From positions 506,501 to 570,500 of the forward strand of contig NZ_CP159992.1 of assembly GCF_040702995.1 (NCBI RefSeq): a DNA stretch of 64,000 nucleotides. The letters are read 5' to 3'. The stretch is from Paenibacillus sp. AN1007 (GTDB taxonomy: Bacteria; Bacillota; Bacilli; Paenibacillales; Paenibacillaceae). The notes beneath the pieces were generated by a model that saw nothing but the letters and a program-made list of their open reading frames with translations, was not told where the DNA came from and ran no database searches. Positions 36,583 to 45,192 of the stretch are shown here, one piece after another. Position numbers and translations under genes: made by a program. The stretch's first letter is position 1; each line of letters begins with the position of its first letter.

Positions 36583-37506
36583 ATGAGCATGAAACCATTG
36601 ACGGGTCATAAAAAGGCATGGGCAGGAAGCGTGGTAAAAGCACGCCTGTGGAGATGGAACCGCCTGCCTTGGCGGCATCGTGTATCATCCGTCGTATCGC
36701 GATTGTTTTTGTATACCGCCCTGCTTATTGTCCTTTTCAGTGCGGCCTGTGCCATCGTGCCCGGCTGGATCGCTCCTTATGATCCAACACAGATGATGAC
36801 AGATGCCATTCTGCAGGCCCCTTCTGCTGCGCACCTATTCGGTACGGACTACTTCGGCCGCGACATCTTCAGTGTGGTTGTGCATGGCAGCAGGGATTCC
36901 CTGCTGATCGGATTCGCTTCCGTGCTTATTGGCGGTCTAGTCGGCAGCGCACTTGGTATCATTGCCGGATATAAAGGAGGAATCATCGATACCGTAACGA
37001 TGCGGGCGGTGGATATTCTCATGGCTGTCCCTGGTGTATTGCTGGCTTTATCGGTTGCTGCGGCGCTTGGGCCTGGACTGCTGAATATCGCACTGGCTGT
37101 TGCCGCAGCTTCAATACCCGGTTACGCCCGTGTGATGCGTGGTCAGGTGATGTCTGTCAAAAACCTGCCCTTCATTACAGCCACACGTTCATTGGGGGGT
37201 TCCAATGCTCGCATTTTCTGGAAACATGTCCTGCCGCACTCCTTGTCTCCGCTGCTCGTGATGGCAGCGATGGGTGTAGGTACATCCATCCTGACTGGGT
37301 CTGGACTCAGTTTTCTGGGACTCGGGGTATTGAAAGAAATTCCAGATTGGGGTGCGCTGCTGTCCCAAGGGAGAGGTTATTTGACGGTAGCTTGGTGGAT
37401 TTGCACATTTCCCGGGCTGGCCATTACGTTATTTGTCCTGGCTGTAAATCTGATTGGAGACGATATTCGCGATAGACTTGATCCCAAAGTAACAGGAGCG
37501 GCTTGA
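36583..37506 (+). CDS. ABC transporter permease, DppC/OppC type
   Basis: 307 residues. A basic N-terminus (MSMKPLTGHKKAWAGS...) leads into a first helix at about 45-65, then APYDPTQMM, LFGTDYFGRDIFSVVVHGSR near 85, and a four-helix block. The EAA-like loop is SLGGSNARIFWKHVLPHSLS near 200. ATG 36583 is used because AAGGAGG (36565-36571) lies 11 nt upstream; the frame runs back to 36451 inside dppB without a site. Its ATPase partners (DppD/DppF) are absent from the surrounding genes. Confidence 0.85.
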   Translation: MSMKPLTGHKKAWAGSVVKARLWRWNRLPWRHRVSSVVSRLFLYTALLIVLFSAACAIVPGWIAPYDPTQMMTDAILQAPSAAHLFGTDYFGRDIFSVVVHGSRDSLLIGFASVLIGGLVGSALGIIAGYKGGIIDTVTMRAVDILMAVPGVLLALSVAAALGPGLLNIALAVAAASIPGYARVMRGQVMSVKNLPFITATRSLGGSNARIFWKHVLPHSLSPLLVMAAMGVGTSILTGSGLSFLGLGVLKEIPDWGALLSQGRGYLTVAWWICTFPGLAITLFVLAVNLIGDDIRDRLDPKVTGAA

Positions 37507-37531
37507 CCGCTATCCCAAGGAGGAGAACAGG

Positions 37532-38080
37532 ATGTCCCATGTTGTTATCATTGCTGGAGCGCCATCGAAGCGTTCACGTTTGACGGGACTTACGGATTAC
37601 AGCAGCCATACGTTAAATAGAGCTGGTATTTCCGTTGAAGTCATTCAGGTTGCCGATCTGCCGGCTGAAGATTTGCTGCAGGCAAAGTTCGACAGCCCGG
37701 CCATTCAGGATGCGCTTGCCATTGTGGATGCAGCGGATGCTGTCATTGTGGCGACACCTGTATATAAGGCAGCTTATTCGGGGGTGCTTAAGCTTTTTCT
37801 CGATCTGATTCCGCAAGAAGGACTGCGGGGCAAAGTGACACTCCCCCTCGTCATTGGCGGTTCAATTGCACATTTGCTTGCCATTGATTACGCCTTAAAA
37901 CCTGTGCTCACCGCTCTAGGCGGGCGCCATATCCTTGGCGGCGTATACGCAGTGGATCAGACGATCGAACGCAATGAGGATGGAACATTCACTCTTGCGG
38001 CAGACATTACTGCACGTCTGGATCGATCTTTGGAAGAATTGAGTTTGACACTGGAAAAGAGTGGGATTACGATATTGTAA
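37532..38080 (+). CDS. NAD(P)H-dependent FMN reductase (SsuE-like)
   Basis: 182 residues of flavodoxin-like reductase. It begins MSHVVIIAGAPSKRSRLTGL, the flavin-phosphate loop, and contains VATPVYKAAYSGVLKLFLDL near 72, the SsuE hallmark, followed by LPLVIGGSIAHLLAIDYALK. It supplies FMNH2 to the monooxygenases at 32258 and 39144. AAGGAGG lies 8 nt upstream of the ATG and the gene follows the permease by 26 bp, so it is in the same operon. Confidence 0.85.
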   Translation: MSHVVIIAGAPSKRSRLTGLTDYSSHTLNRAGISVEVIQVADLPAEDLLQAKFDSPAIQDALAIVDAADAVIVATPVYKAAYSGVLKLFLDLIPQEGLRGKVTLPLVIGGSIAHLLAIDYALKPVLTALGGRHILGGVYAVDQTIERNEDGTFTLAADITARLDRSLEELSLTLEKSGITIL

Positions 38081-38178
38081 AACCAAGTATTTTCATAGGG
38101 GAAATATGTGTATGTAAAGGACATTTCCTTTAGAACAATTTACATCAAACGTCTGCGGACGTGGATACGGAGGCGCCC

Positions 38179-39051
38179 ATGAATATAGAGAACATTGAAG
38201 CGTTTGTATATATCAATCATTATGGAAGCTTCAATAAGGCGGCTGAAGTACTCTTCTTGTCCCAGCCTTCGGTTACAGCACGCATTCAGTCACTGGAGAG
38301 GGAGCTGGGATGCAAGCTGTTTGACCGACTAGGCAAGCAGATCGTGCTGACGGATGAAGGCCGTAAATTTTTGCCGTATGCGCAGCAGGTGCTGCAGGTG
38401 ATCCAGAAGGGCAGACAGAAAATTCAGAAGCGTAGAACGACACCTGAGGCACTGCGCCTCGGAAGTACCGTATCGGTGTCCAATTATGTCATCCCCGATT
38501 TTCTACCCCGAATCAAGGAGTTGTACCCTGAAGTCAACATTAAACTGACGACAGCAGCAGCGGATCAGCTGATTGCCAAACTGCTCAGTCAGGAGATCGA
38601 TCTGGCTTTTGTGCGCAAGGTCATGCACCCTGCCATCCGTACCGTCGCCTTCTACGAAGATCCGATACAGCTGTATGTGTACAAAGGGCATCCCTTCATC
38701 GAGAGGGGACATATCAGCATGGAGGCGATCCGGCAGGAGCAGCTGGTCTTTTTTGAATGCGGCTCCCTGGACTGGCTTCGGATTCACCGTGCGTTTGACT
38801 CGCTGGAGCATCCGCCGGACATTACATATCATGTCGATAATTCGGAAACAGCAAAGAAACTGGTTGTGCAGGGTGCGGGCATCGCTTTTCTGCCGGGACT
38901 GACGGTGAAGAAGGAGGTGCAGCGTCAGGAACTGTTCCCAATTCAGGTCCATGAGGTGGCAGGTGTTTCGCTGCAGATCAGTGTTGTAACTTTAAAAGAA
39001 GAATTTTCGCCATTTGCAGAACCCTTTGGGGAACTGCTGCGGCAATTATAG
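38179..39051 (+). CDS. LysR family transcriptional regulator (YtlI-like)
   Basis: 290 residues. The HTH reads MNIENIEAFVYINHYGSFNKA then VLFLSQPSVTARIQSLEREL, and the effector domain follows from about 85 (LRLGSTVSVSNYVIP, DLAFVRKV). In B. subtilis the LysR-type YtlI activates the ytmI operon under sulfur starvation; the position of this gene inside a comparable gene set suggests the same job. ATG 38179 follows GGAGG by 7 nt. It is transcribed in the same direction as the genes it likely controls. Confidence 0.8.
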   Translation: MNIENIEAFVYINHYGSFNKAAEVLFLSQPSVTARIQSLERELGCKLFDRLGKQIVLTDEGRKFLPYAQQVLQVIQKGRQKIQKRRTTPEALRLGSTVSVSNYVIPDFLPRIKELYPEVNIKLTTAAADQLIAKLLSQEIDLAFVRKVMHPAIRTVAFYEDPIQLYVYKGHPFIERGHISMEAIRQEQLVFFECGSLDWLRIHRAFDSLEHPPDITYHVDNSETAKKLVVQGAGIAFLPGLTVKKEVQRQELFPIQVHEVAGVSLQISVVTLKEEFSPFAEPFGELLRQL

Positions 39052-39143
39052 ATGAAATGAAAGTCCATGATACATCAAAAGGCAAGGCAGTGAATTGCAC
39101 TGCATTAATGACTTCTGCTGTCACATATAAGGAGGAGAACGAT

Positions 39144-40217
39144 ATGAGTATCCGTGTTGGCATTTTGGACCAGACCCCGATTTATGAAGGGGAAACACCG
39201 GTAGAAGCATTTCGACATACCATTGAGCTGGCACAGCGGGCAGAGCAGCTTGGTTTTCATCGGTTCTGGGTATCTGAGCATCATGATGGACAGCATGTCG
39301 CAGGCTCTTCCCCGGAAGTGCTCATCTCTCATTTGCTTGCACACACGAAACGAATTCGGCTGGGTTCTGGTGGCGTGATGTTACAGCATTACAGTCCCTA
39401 CAAGGTCGCTGAAAATTTTAATGTACTTGCAGCGCTGGGACCTGGGCGAATTGATCTGGGCATCGGTCGTGCACCGGGAGGACTGCCCCGTTCGACACAG
39501 GCTCTGCAGCAGGGGACTCAAGAGGCAGCATCGCTGCAGGAAAAAATCGTTCAAGTGAGACGGTATATTCACAACGAGCCGTTTGAAGATGCATCCCATC
39601 CATTTGCAGGTCTCAGCGCCTCACCCGTATCCGGGAATCCGGCAGAGCTGTATATACTCGGAGCTAGTGCAGACAGCGCAGGTATGGCGGCCGAGCTGGG
39701 CCTGCCGTACGTCTTTTCGCTGTTTATTAACAGCAGTACAGAGGTTGCTCTGGAAGCCATTCGGGTCTACCGCGAGCGCTTTGACCGTTCCCGCGGGCAG
39801 GAGCCTTACGCTGCACTTGCCATATCGTTGATTGCAGCCGAGAGTGAGCAGGAAGCGGAACAACTCGCGAGTGAACATCAACTGGTCAAGATTCATCTGG
39901 AGAGCGGCAAAGTACTGACCGTGGGTTCCGTCGAACAGGCAGAGGAATTTGGGAGACAGTCTAACGAGTCGTACCGAGTTGAAGTTCTAGAACCAAGCGT
40001 GATTCGCGGCACCAAAGAAAAGGTAGGTCAGGCACTGCTAAAGCTGCAGCAGGATTTTGATATACAAGAGATTATTGTGACGACAGCTGCGCGGGACTTC
40101 TCGAAACGTGTTCGTTCCTTTGAATTACTGCATGAGCTGTTGGCAGCGCAGGGTGTGCCAGATTTTGTGCAGGTATCCGCTCATGGGGCAGCGAAAAGGG
40201 AAGCAGCGATCGGATAG
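39144..40217 (+). CDS. LLM class flavin-dependent oxidoreductase (YtmO-like)
   Basis: 357 residues. Luciferase-like barrel blocks are MSIRVGILDQTPIYEG, RAEQLGFHRFWVSEHHDGQH near 34, RIRLGSGGVMLQHYSPYKVA near 73 and GPGRIDLGIGRAPGG near 100. It resembles YtmO of the B. subtilis sulfur operon, a companion to YtnJ. It should use reduced flavin and oxygen to attack an organosulfur substrate. ATG 39144 follows AAGGAGGAGAACGAT; the open frame upstream to 39057 lies in the lysR spacer and lacks a site. The amidohydrolase follows after 24 bp. Confidence 0.8.
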   Translation: MSIRVGILDQTPIYEGETPVEAFRHTIELAQRAEQLGFHRFWVSEHHDGQHVAGSSPEVLISHLLAHTKRIRLGSGGVMLQHYSPYKVAENFNVLAALGPGRIDLGIGRAPGGLPRSTQALQQGTQEAASLQEKIVQVRRYIHNEPFEDASHPFAGLSASPVSGNPAELYILGASADSAGMAAELGLPYVFSLFINSSTEVALEAIRVYRERFDRSRGQEPYAALAISLIAAESEQEAEQLASEHQLVKIHLESGKVLTVGSVEQAEEFGRQSNESYRVEVLEPSVIRGTKEKVGQALLKLQQDFDIQEIIVTTAARDFSKRVRSFELLHELLAAQGVPDFVQVSAHGAAKREAAIG

Positions 40218-40241
40218 GTTAAGCGGAAAGGAGGGCACAGG

Positions 40242-41531
40242 ATGAAAAGTGATCTGGAGCAGCCTAGAGGGCAGCTGGAGCAGTGGAAAGATGAGCAGCA
40301 TAAGGTCGAGCAGAGAGAGCAATTGCAGAATGACAAAACGTTGGATCAGCAATATGTGCTGCCATGGGTAGGGAACGCGGGGAATGTGGAGCAGGAGGAG
40401 GCGTTTGCAGCATATCTGACTGTAATCCGGCGGCACCTGCATCGCAACCCGGAGCTGTCCGGGGAGGAAAAGGAAACAACGGCAGCCATTCGCAGCTGGC
40501 TGGAAGAGGAAGGAGTTCGTATTGCCGACGAATATCCGCTGCGAACAGGGCTTGTGGCGGAAGTCGGACAGGGGAACGGTCCTGTCGCTGCGCTGCGAGC
40601 AGACATTGATGCGCTGCCTATACAGGAAGAAACCAGGTTGGAGTTTGCTTCTCAGATCCCGGGTCGTATGCATGCATGCGGGCACGATGCTCATACCGCG
40701 ATTCTTATTGGAGCAGCACGATTACTGAAACAGCGTGAATCTAGTCTGCCGGGGAAAGTGAGATTCATTTTCCAACCTTCGGAGGAGAAGGCGACAGGTG
40801 CAAGGCAGGTCATTCAGAGCGGTGCACTCGCTGATGTTCAGGCTGTATTTGGTTTACACAATAAACCGGATCTGCGAGTAGGCACCGTGGGGATTCGTGA
40901 GGGTGCGCTGATGGCGGCGGCTGATGGATTTGTAGTCAAAGTGCAGGGTGTCGGCACTCATGCAGCAGTCCCTGAAGCAGGAATTGATCCGATTGTGGTT
41001 GCTGCACATATCGTTACCGCACTGCAGGCGATTGTCAGCCGGAATGTAGGTACTCAGGAGAGTGCTGTACTCAGCGTTACAAAAATAAACAGCGGTACGG
41101 CCTGGAACGTCATCCCGGAGGAAGCGATACTTGACGGTACCGTACGTACGTTTGACGAGAAGGTGTGCTCCCGTATCCGTGAACGTTTCAACCAGGTCGT
41201 AACTGGTGTGGCTGCAGCCTACGGCACAACTGCGGCAGTGCGCTGGATTCAGGGACCACCCGCTGTGGTCAATGATGAATCGCTGGCAAGGGATGCCGAA
41301 CAAGTTGTGCGGGAGCTTGGGCTGAACAGTATCAGACCGCTGCCTTCGCCGGCAGGTGAGGATTTTTCCTTTTACCAAAAAGAAGTACCGGGCCTGTTCC
41401 TCTTTCTTGGGACGTCGGGTCCGCATGAGTGGCATCATCCAGGCTTTGATGTAGATGAGCAGGCGCTGCCCATTGGCGCACATCTGCTGGCAGCACTAGC
41501 GGAGCAAGCCTTGAAACGATGGCAGGCATGA
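40242..41531 (+). CDS. M20-family amidohydrolase/N-deacetylase (YtnL/SndA-like)
   Basis: 429 residues. The M20 core has RRHLHRNPELSGEE near 65, ALRADIDALPIQEET near 115, MHACGHDAHT near 143 (metal His) and IFQPSEEKATGA near 177 (metal Glu pair). The first 45 residues are a Gln/Glu-rich extension (EQPRGQLEQWKDEQHKVEQR) not seen in most members. In the ytm/ytn pathway an N-deacetylase removes acetyl from N-acetyl-S-alkyl-cysteines, releasing cysteine after the monooxygenase step. ATG follows AAAGGAGGG. A start at a later Met would give a shorter protein, but the ribosome site favours this one. Confidence 0.8.
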   Translation: MKSDLEQPRGQLEQWKDEQHKVEQREQLQNDKTLDQQYVLPWVGNAGNVEQEEAFAAYLTVIRRHLHRNPELSGEEKETTAAIRSWLEEEGVRIADEYPLRTGLVAEVGQGNGPVAALRADIDALPIQEETRLEFASQIPGRMHACGHDAHTAILIGAARLLKQRESSLPGKVRFIFQPSEEKATGARQVIQSGALADVQAVFGLHNKPDLRVGTVGIREGALMAAADGFVVKVQGVGTHAAVPEAGIDPIVVAAHIVTALQAIVSRNVGTQESAVLSVTKINSGTAWNVIPEEAILDGTVRTFDEKVCSRIRERFNQVVTGVAAAYGTTAAVRWIQGPPAVVNDESLARDAEQVVRELGLNSIRPLPSPAGEDFSFYQKEVPGLFLFLGTSGPHEWHHPGFDVDEQALPIGAHLLAALAEQALKRWQA

Positions 41532-41933
41532 AAGGGTTATCCAGCTGTACAAGGTGGTTCGTGGTCAGGAAAAGGGATTCAAGCGAAAGGCAGTTCTGAC
41601 TCCCATGCAGCTTACAACAGCAGTTTTGGATAACTGTACGGCATTGTAGTTATATAGATAGCAGGCTGTATATTTGTAATGATAACCGGGTATTTCCAAT
41701 ATTATTGCTTAGGGCTGGCGCCAATGTGTCAGCTCTGTTCCTGTTTCCAACGATCAATGTTTCATCAAAATTACATTTGAACAAATATATTTTATTTGGA
41801 AATATTTGTTGACGATTCCCAATAGGTATGCTATATTTTTCTCGTCCTTTAATCGTAATTATTACTATTAATATCGAAGTAATGCAGTGGATCACTTCCA
41901 TTCGAATCTAAAGAACAGGAGCCGCCGCCCACA
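41532..41933 (+). promoter_or_regulatory. cnt operon promoter region with Zur-type operator
   Basis: 402 bp. A good sigma-A promoter is TTGACG (41809-41814), 17-bp spacer, TATATT (41832-41837). Just downstream, around the expected start site, lies a palindrome at 41849-41871: TTAATCGTAAT, T, ATTACTATTAA, matching in 10 of 11 positions. It agrees with the Bacillus Zur box core ATCGTAATNATTACGAT apart from one base. Repression by zinc-loaded Zur at this site would block elongation or initiation. The first 250 bp contain no gene. Confidence 0.8.
41849..41871. promoter_or_regulatory. Zur-type operator of the metallophore operon
   Basis: Half-sites TTAATCGTAAT and ATTACTATTAA flank a single T. 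The same two half-sites recur at 53005-53027 before a second zinc-related operon. Such identity of 22 positions at two zinc-linked promoters is the strongest sign of a shared regulator. Confidence 0.8.
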
Positions 41934-42800
41934 ATGAAACAAGAGATTGATTTTATCAAATGTAATCCGACGCAGAACATGACCCTTCTGGTGAGAACGG
42001 ATCATGCATCCGAACATTACAGTGACATCGCTTCCAGCCTGATGTCCTATGATCATGTCCACGCTGAACAAGTCGGGTTCATCAAGCAGCCGGGCAGGAC
42101 AGAAGCCGCTGCCCGTCTGGAGATGGCAGGAGGAGAATTTTGCGGCAATGCTTGTATGGCACTGGCAGCCCATATTGCAGCAGAAGCAGGGCTGGAGAAG
42201 CAAACATCCATGAATATCAAGCTGGATGTTTCAGGCACAGAGCACTTGATCAGCTGTCAGGTGAAGCGGCGAGAGCATCGGTATGATTGCCGGGTTACGA
42301 TGCCTGTTCCCGATCAGATCGAGCGGCGGAAGATTACGTTTGAAGGTATGGAACTGGAGATGGCCATTGTTCGGTATGCCGAATTCATTCACATTGTGAT
42401 TGAAGTGCAGGACGTTGACGACCTGATGAAGCGAAAGGCAGAACATCTCGCACGGTTACTAGGGCTCACGATGGGAGATAAAATGATCGGTGTTTTGTTA
42501 TATCACCCTGCTGCGAAAGAGATGGCCCCCCTCATTTATGTCCCGCAGCTGGACAGTCTGATCTGGGAGAGAGGGTGCGGATCAGGTACGGCCTCTGTAG
42601 GCGCTTATCAGGCCTGGCTTAAACAGAGCGAAGTCACCCAGCTGGTCAAGCAGCCTGGAGGTGCGATAAAGGTGACCGCTCAGTGGGGTGCCCAAGGGGT
42701 GAAGGCCATTACGATTGAGGGGACTGTCGGCATTGTTGCCTATGGCACGGCTTTCATTGATACCTTACAGGAGCAGAGCAGGAATGTCGTAGAGGTTTGA
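41934..42800 (+). CDS. cntK: Histidine racemase CntK (diaminopimelate epimerase fold)
   Basis: 288 residues. The two active-site Cys of PLP-independent racemases are present: GGEFCGNACMALAAHI near 64-79 and ERGCGSGTASVGAYQ near 216. This matches CntK, which converts L-His to D-His for staphylopine-type metallophores. It is the first gene of the operon, directly followed by cntL and cntM, so a diaminopimelate epimerase in lysine synthesis is unlikely. Presence of CntK predicts a D-His-containing product, as in staphylopine and bacillopaline. ATG follows AACAGGAGCC at 12 nt. Confidence 0.85.
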   Translation: MKQEIDFIKCNPTQNMTLLVRTDHASEHYSDIASSLMSYDHVHAEQVGFIKQPGRTEAAARLEMAGGEFCGNACMALAAHIAAEAGLEKQTSMNIKLDVSGTEHLISCQVKRREHRYDCRVTMPVPDQIERRKITFEGMELEMAIVRYAEFIHIVIEVQDVDDLMKRKAEHLARLLGLTMGDKMIGVLLYHPAAKEMAPLIYVPQLDSLIWERGCGSGTASVGAYQAWLKQSEVTQLVKQPGGAIKVTAQWGAQGVKAITIEGTVGIVAYGTAFIDTLQEQSRNVVEV

Positions 42801-42861
42801 GCGGATACCTGAGAATGAGACGTATAATGGTTGACCATTACAAGGTGTAGGAGGAGAGACA

Positions 42862-43662
42862 ATGATCACGTTGATCCATTTGGAAACCAGACTCCGTGTT
42901 TTTGCCGAACAATTTGGCAAGCTTGCGGTCAGATATGATAAGACACTTGAGCACAGCGCAGAACTGGAAGCGGTAATTAATGAGTATTCACGGTTTGTGA
43001 CGGACCCTGATCACAAGATTGCTTGGGGTATGTTGGGGCAAGCAGAACTGGAGGAGCTTGATCCGCTAGTTCAGGTGCTAAGAGACCAATCCGCTCAGTG
43101 CGTCGCGATTATGGAGAAATATCGGGCACTGAAGCTGCAGCATGGAGAAGTGCAGATTGCGGATTATTTTAAAAATATCGAAGAGTGCATCGACAAAGAG
43201 TTTGGCAGCTTTCAGGTGACACCTCAATCCAAAGTGCTGCTGGTGGGTTCCGGTTCATTTCCAATGACCCCTTTACTGATCGCTAAACGTACCGGAGCCG
43301 AGGTGGTCGGCATAGATATCGACGCAGAGGCAATCACGCTGGGGAGAAAAGTTGTGGAGACGCTTGGGGCGGGCTTGAACATTCGTTTAGAGCAGCAGCT
43401 GCTGGAGGATCTGGCGTATACCCGACAAGCGACACATATTATTTTCAGCTCCACCGTGGCTAACAAGTATGACCTGCTCGATCAATTATATGCGTTAACC
43501 AATGAACAAGTCGTTGCAGCCATGCGATATGGCAATGAGTTGAAATCACTGTTTAACTATCCCATGAAAGAGACGGATGGCAGCAAGTGGAGGTTGGCCG
43601 ACAACATTTTGCGCCCGCATGATGTGTTTGATATCGCGCTGTATCAGAAGGTGCCCAAGTAA
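42862..43662 (+). CDS. cntL: Nicotianamine synthase-like aminobutyryltransferase CntL
   Basis: 266 residues. A helical N-terminal domain (1-115) precedes a Rossmann methyltransferase-like fold: SKVLLVGSGSFPMTPLLIAK near 124 and EVVGIDIDAEAITLGRK near 148, as in nicotianamine synthases. CntL moves the aminobutyrate part of S-adenosylmethionine onto the amino group of histidine, giving the xNA intermediate. ATG lies 7 nt after AGGAGG. It is 61 bp downstream of cntK and 155 bp upstream of cntM in the conserved order K-L-M. Whether D- or L-His is used cannot be read with certainty, but the presence of cntK favours D-His. Confidence 0.85.
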   Translation: MITLIHLETRLRVFAEQFGKLAVRYDKTLEHSAELEAVINEYSRFVTDPDHKIAWGMLGQAELEELDPLVQVLRDQSAQCVAIMEKYRALKLQHGEVQIADYFKNIEECIDKEFGSFQVTPQSKVLLVGSGSFPMTPLLIAKRTGAEVVGIDIDAEAITLGRKVVETLGAGLNIRLEQQLLEDLAYTRQATHIIFSSTVANKYDLLDQLYALTNEQVVAAMRYGNELKSLFNYPMKETDGSKWRLADNILRPHDVFDIALYQKVPK

Positions 43663-43817
43663 AAGCTGATCGTTTACTCTTTATGTTGTGACAATGCATA
43701 GTTTTAAATCTACCGTTTCTGTTCGACTTTGAGTAAGTAAGAGGCCTTGAGTCAACTGCATAAAAGTTTTACATGTTCCTGTAGGGAGGTTTGTCTTTGT
43801 TTACAAGGGAGGTATAT

Positions 43818-45110
43818 ATGAGCATCGTTCAACGTGTTCTGTTATGCGGCACAGGTCCTGCAGCGATTCAGCTTGCGGTAACTCTTAAAACACATCTGGG
43901 CTGTCACGTCGCTATGGCGGGCAGGGAATCGGTGCGGTCTGCATCGTTCTTTGCATCACTCGAACAGAGCCAGCGGCAGGTTCAGGTGACGATTCAAAAT
44001 GAGAAGCACCGAGCCTTGGCCGGGGGATGTACAGTGGATCACCTTTTTAAAGGGTACAGCACTCTTGAAGGGGAGTGGGATACGATTATATTGGCAGTCA
44101 CCACCGATGCTTATATCGATGTACTCCAAGAAATCAATGACGAGTTCATTAAACAACTGAAATACGTTATTTTAGTTTCCCCTACCTTCGGCTCGAGTCT
44201 CCTGGTAAGCCAGTATTTGTTTGAGCGGAATGCAGCCCCGGAAATCATCAGCTTCTCCACCTACCTGGGCGATACCCGCTGGATGCATGAACAACCATCC
44301 AATGAGGTCATCACAACAGGAGTTAAAAAAAAGGTTTATATCGGCTCCACCGTTCCCTCTTCAGCTTATGTGCGGCAGTTAAGCGAGCTGTTCGAGCGGC
44401 TGCATATTTCACTCGTCGTTATGTCTTCCCCGCTGGAAGCTGAAACAAGGAATATTTCGCTGTACGTACACCCACCACTGTTTATGAATGATTTTTCGCT
44501 AGAGGCCATTTTCGGTGAGCAGGGTGTTCAAAAATATGTTTACAAGCTTTATCCCGAAGGGCCGATTACTCCCACACTCATTCGCAGTATGCGGTCACAG
44601 TGGCAGGAAATCGAGCAGATTACAGACAGACTCCATATTCAGGGAGTGAACTTGCTGCAGTTTATGACGGACGACAATTATCCGGTTCGATTAGAGAGTT
44701 TATCACGTCAGGATATCGAACAGTTTGATCAATTAGAGGCCATCCATCAGGAGTATTTATTATACATACGGTACGCCTCGTTATTGATTGATCCGTTCTC
44801 GGAGCCGGATGCTGCCGGTACATATTTCCACTTCTCCGCTGTTCCGTTCAGCAGAATATTTATAAACCGCGAGGGAGAGCTCGACGTTCCGAGAATGCCC
44901 AAGGAAGACTATTACCGCATCAAAATGATTCAGGGCATCGCCAGACATGTGAAAGTTGATTGTCCAACGATAGATCATTTCATTGCCACATATGAAGCAA
45001 AGCTTCAGGAAGTAACGCGTACACATCCAGATCAGCGTCTGTCGACCGCGTTTGTGATCCAGTCGTTTCAGCAGGATATTCGCATGATTTGCAACAGGCT
45101 TGAGGGATAA
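43818..45110 (+). CDS. cntM: Opine metallophore dehydrogenase CntM
   Basis: 430 residues. Rossmann start RVLLCGTGPAAIQLAVTL near 7 for NADPH, SPTFGSSLLVSQYLFER near 125, SFSTYLGDTRW near 146 and ETRNISLYVHPPLFMNDFSL near 211, YKLYPEGPITPTLIRSM near 244, all hallmark blocks of staphylopine dehydrogenase. It reductively condenses the CntL product with pyruvate or 2-oxoglutarate, finishing the metallophore. The keto-acid choice in this family is set by few residues; I cannot assign it safely here. ATG 43818 follows GGGAGG; an earlier frame start at 43791 lacks a site. Confidence 0.88.
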   Translation: MSIVQRVLLCGTGPAAIQLAVTLKTHLGCHVAMAGRESVRSASFFASLEQSQRQVQVTIQNEKHRALAGGCTVDHLFKGYSTLEGEWDTIILAVTTDAYIDVLQEINDEFIKQLKYVILVSPTFGSSLLVSQYLFERNAAPEIISFSTYLGDTRWMHEQPSNEVITTGVKKKVYIGSTVPSSAYVRQLSELFERLHISLVVMSSPLEAETRNISLYVHPPLFMNDFSLEAIFGEQGVQKYVYKLYPEGPITPTLIRSMRSQWQEIEQITDRLHIQGVNLLQFMTDDNYPVRLESLSRQDIEQFDQLEAIHQEYLLYIRYASLLIDPFSEPDAAGTYFHFSAVPFSRIFINREGELDVPRMPKEDYYRIKMIQGIARHVKVDCPTIDHFIATYEAKLQEVTRTHPDQRLSTAFVIQSFQQDIRMICNRLEG

Positions 45111-45192
45111 CAGGGATTGGAGGTTGTCCTGACCGAGAAGTGGCCTTGTGTACAGGGTTAATATAAATTTTATGTGCATATCAGGGGGAACT

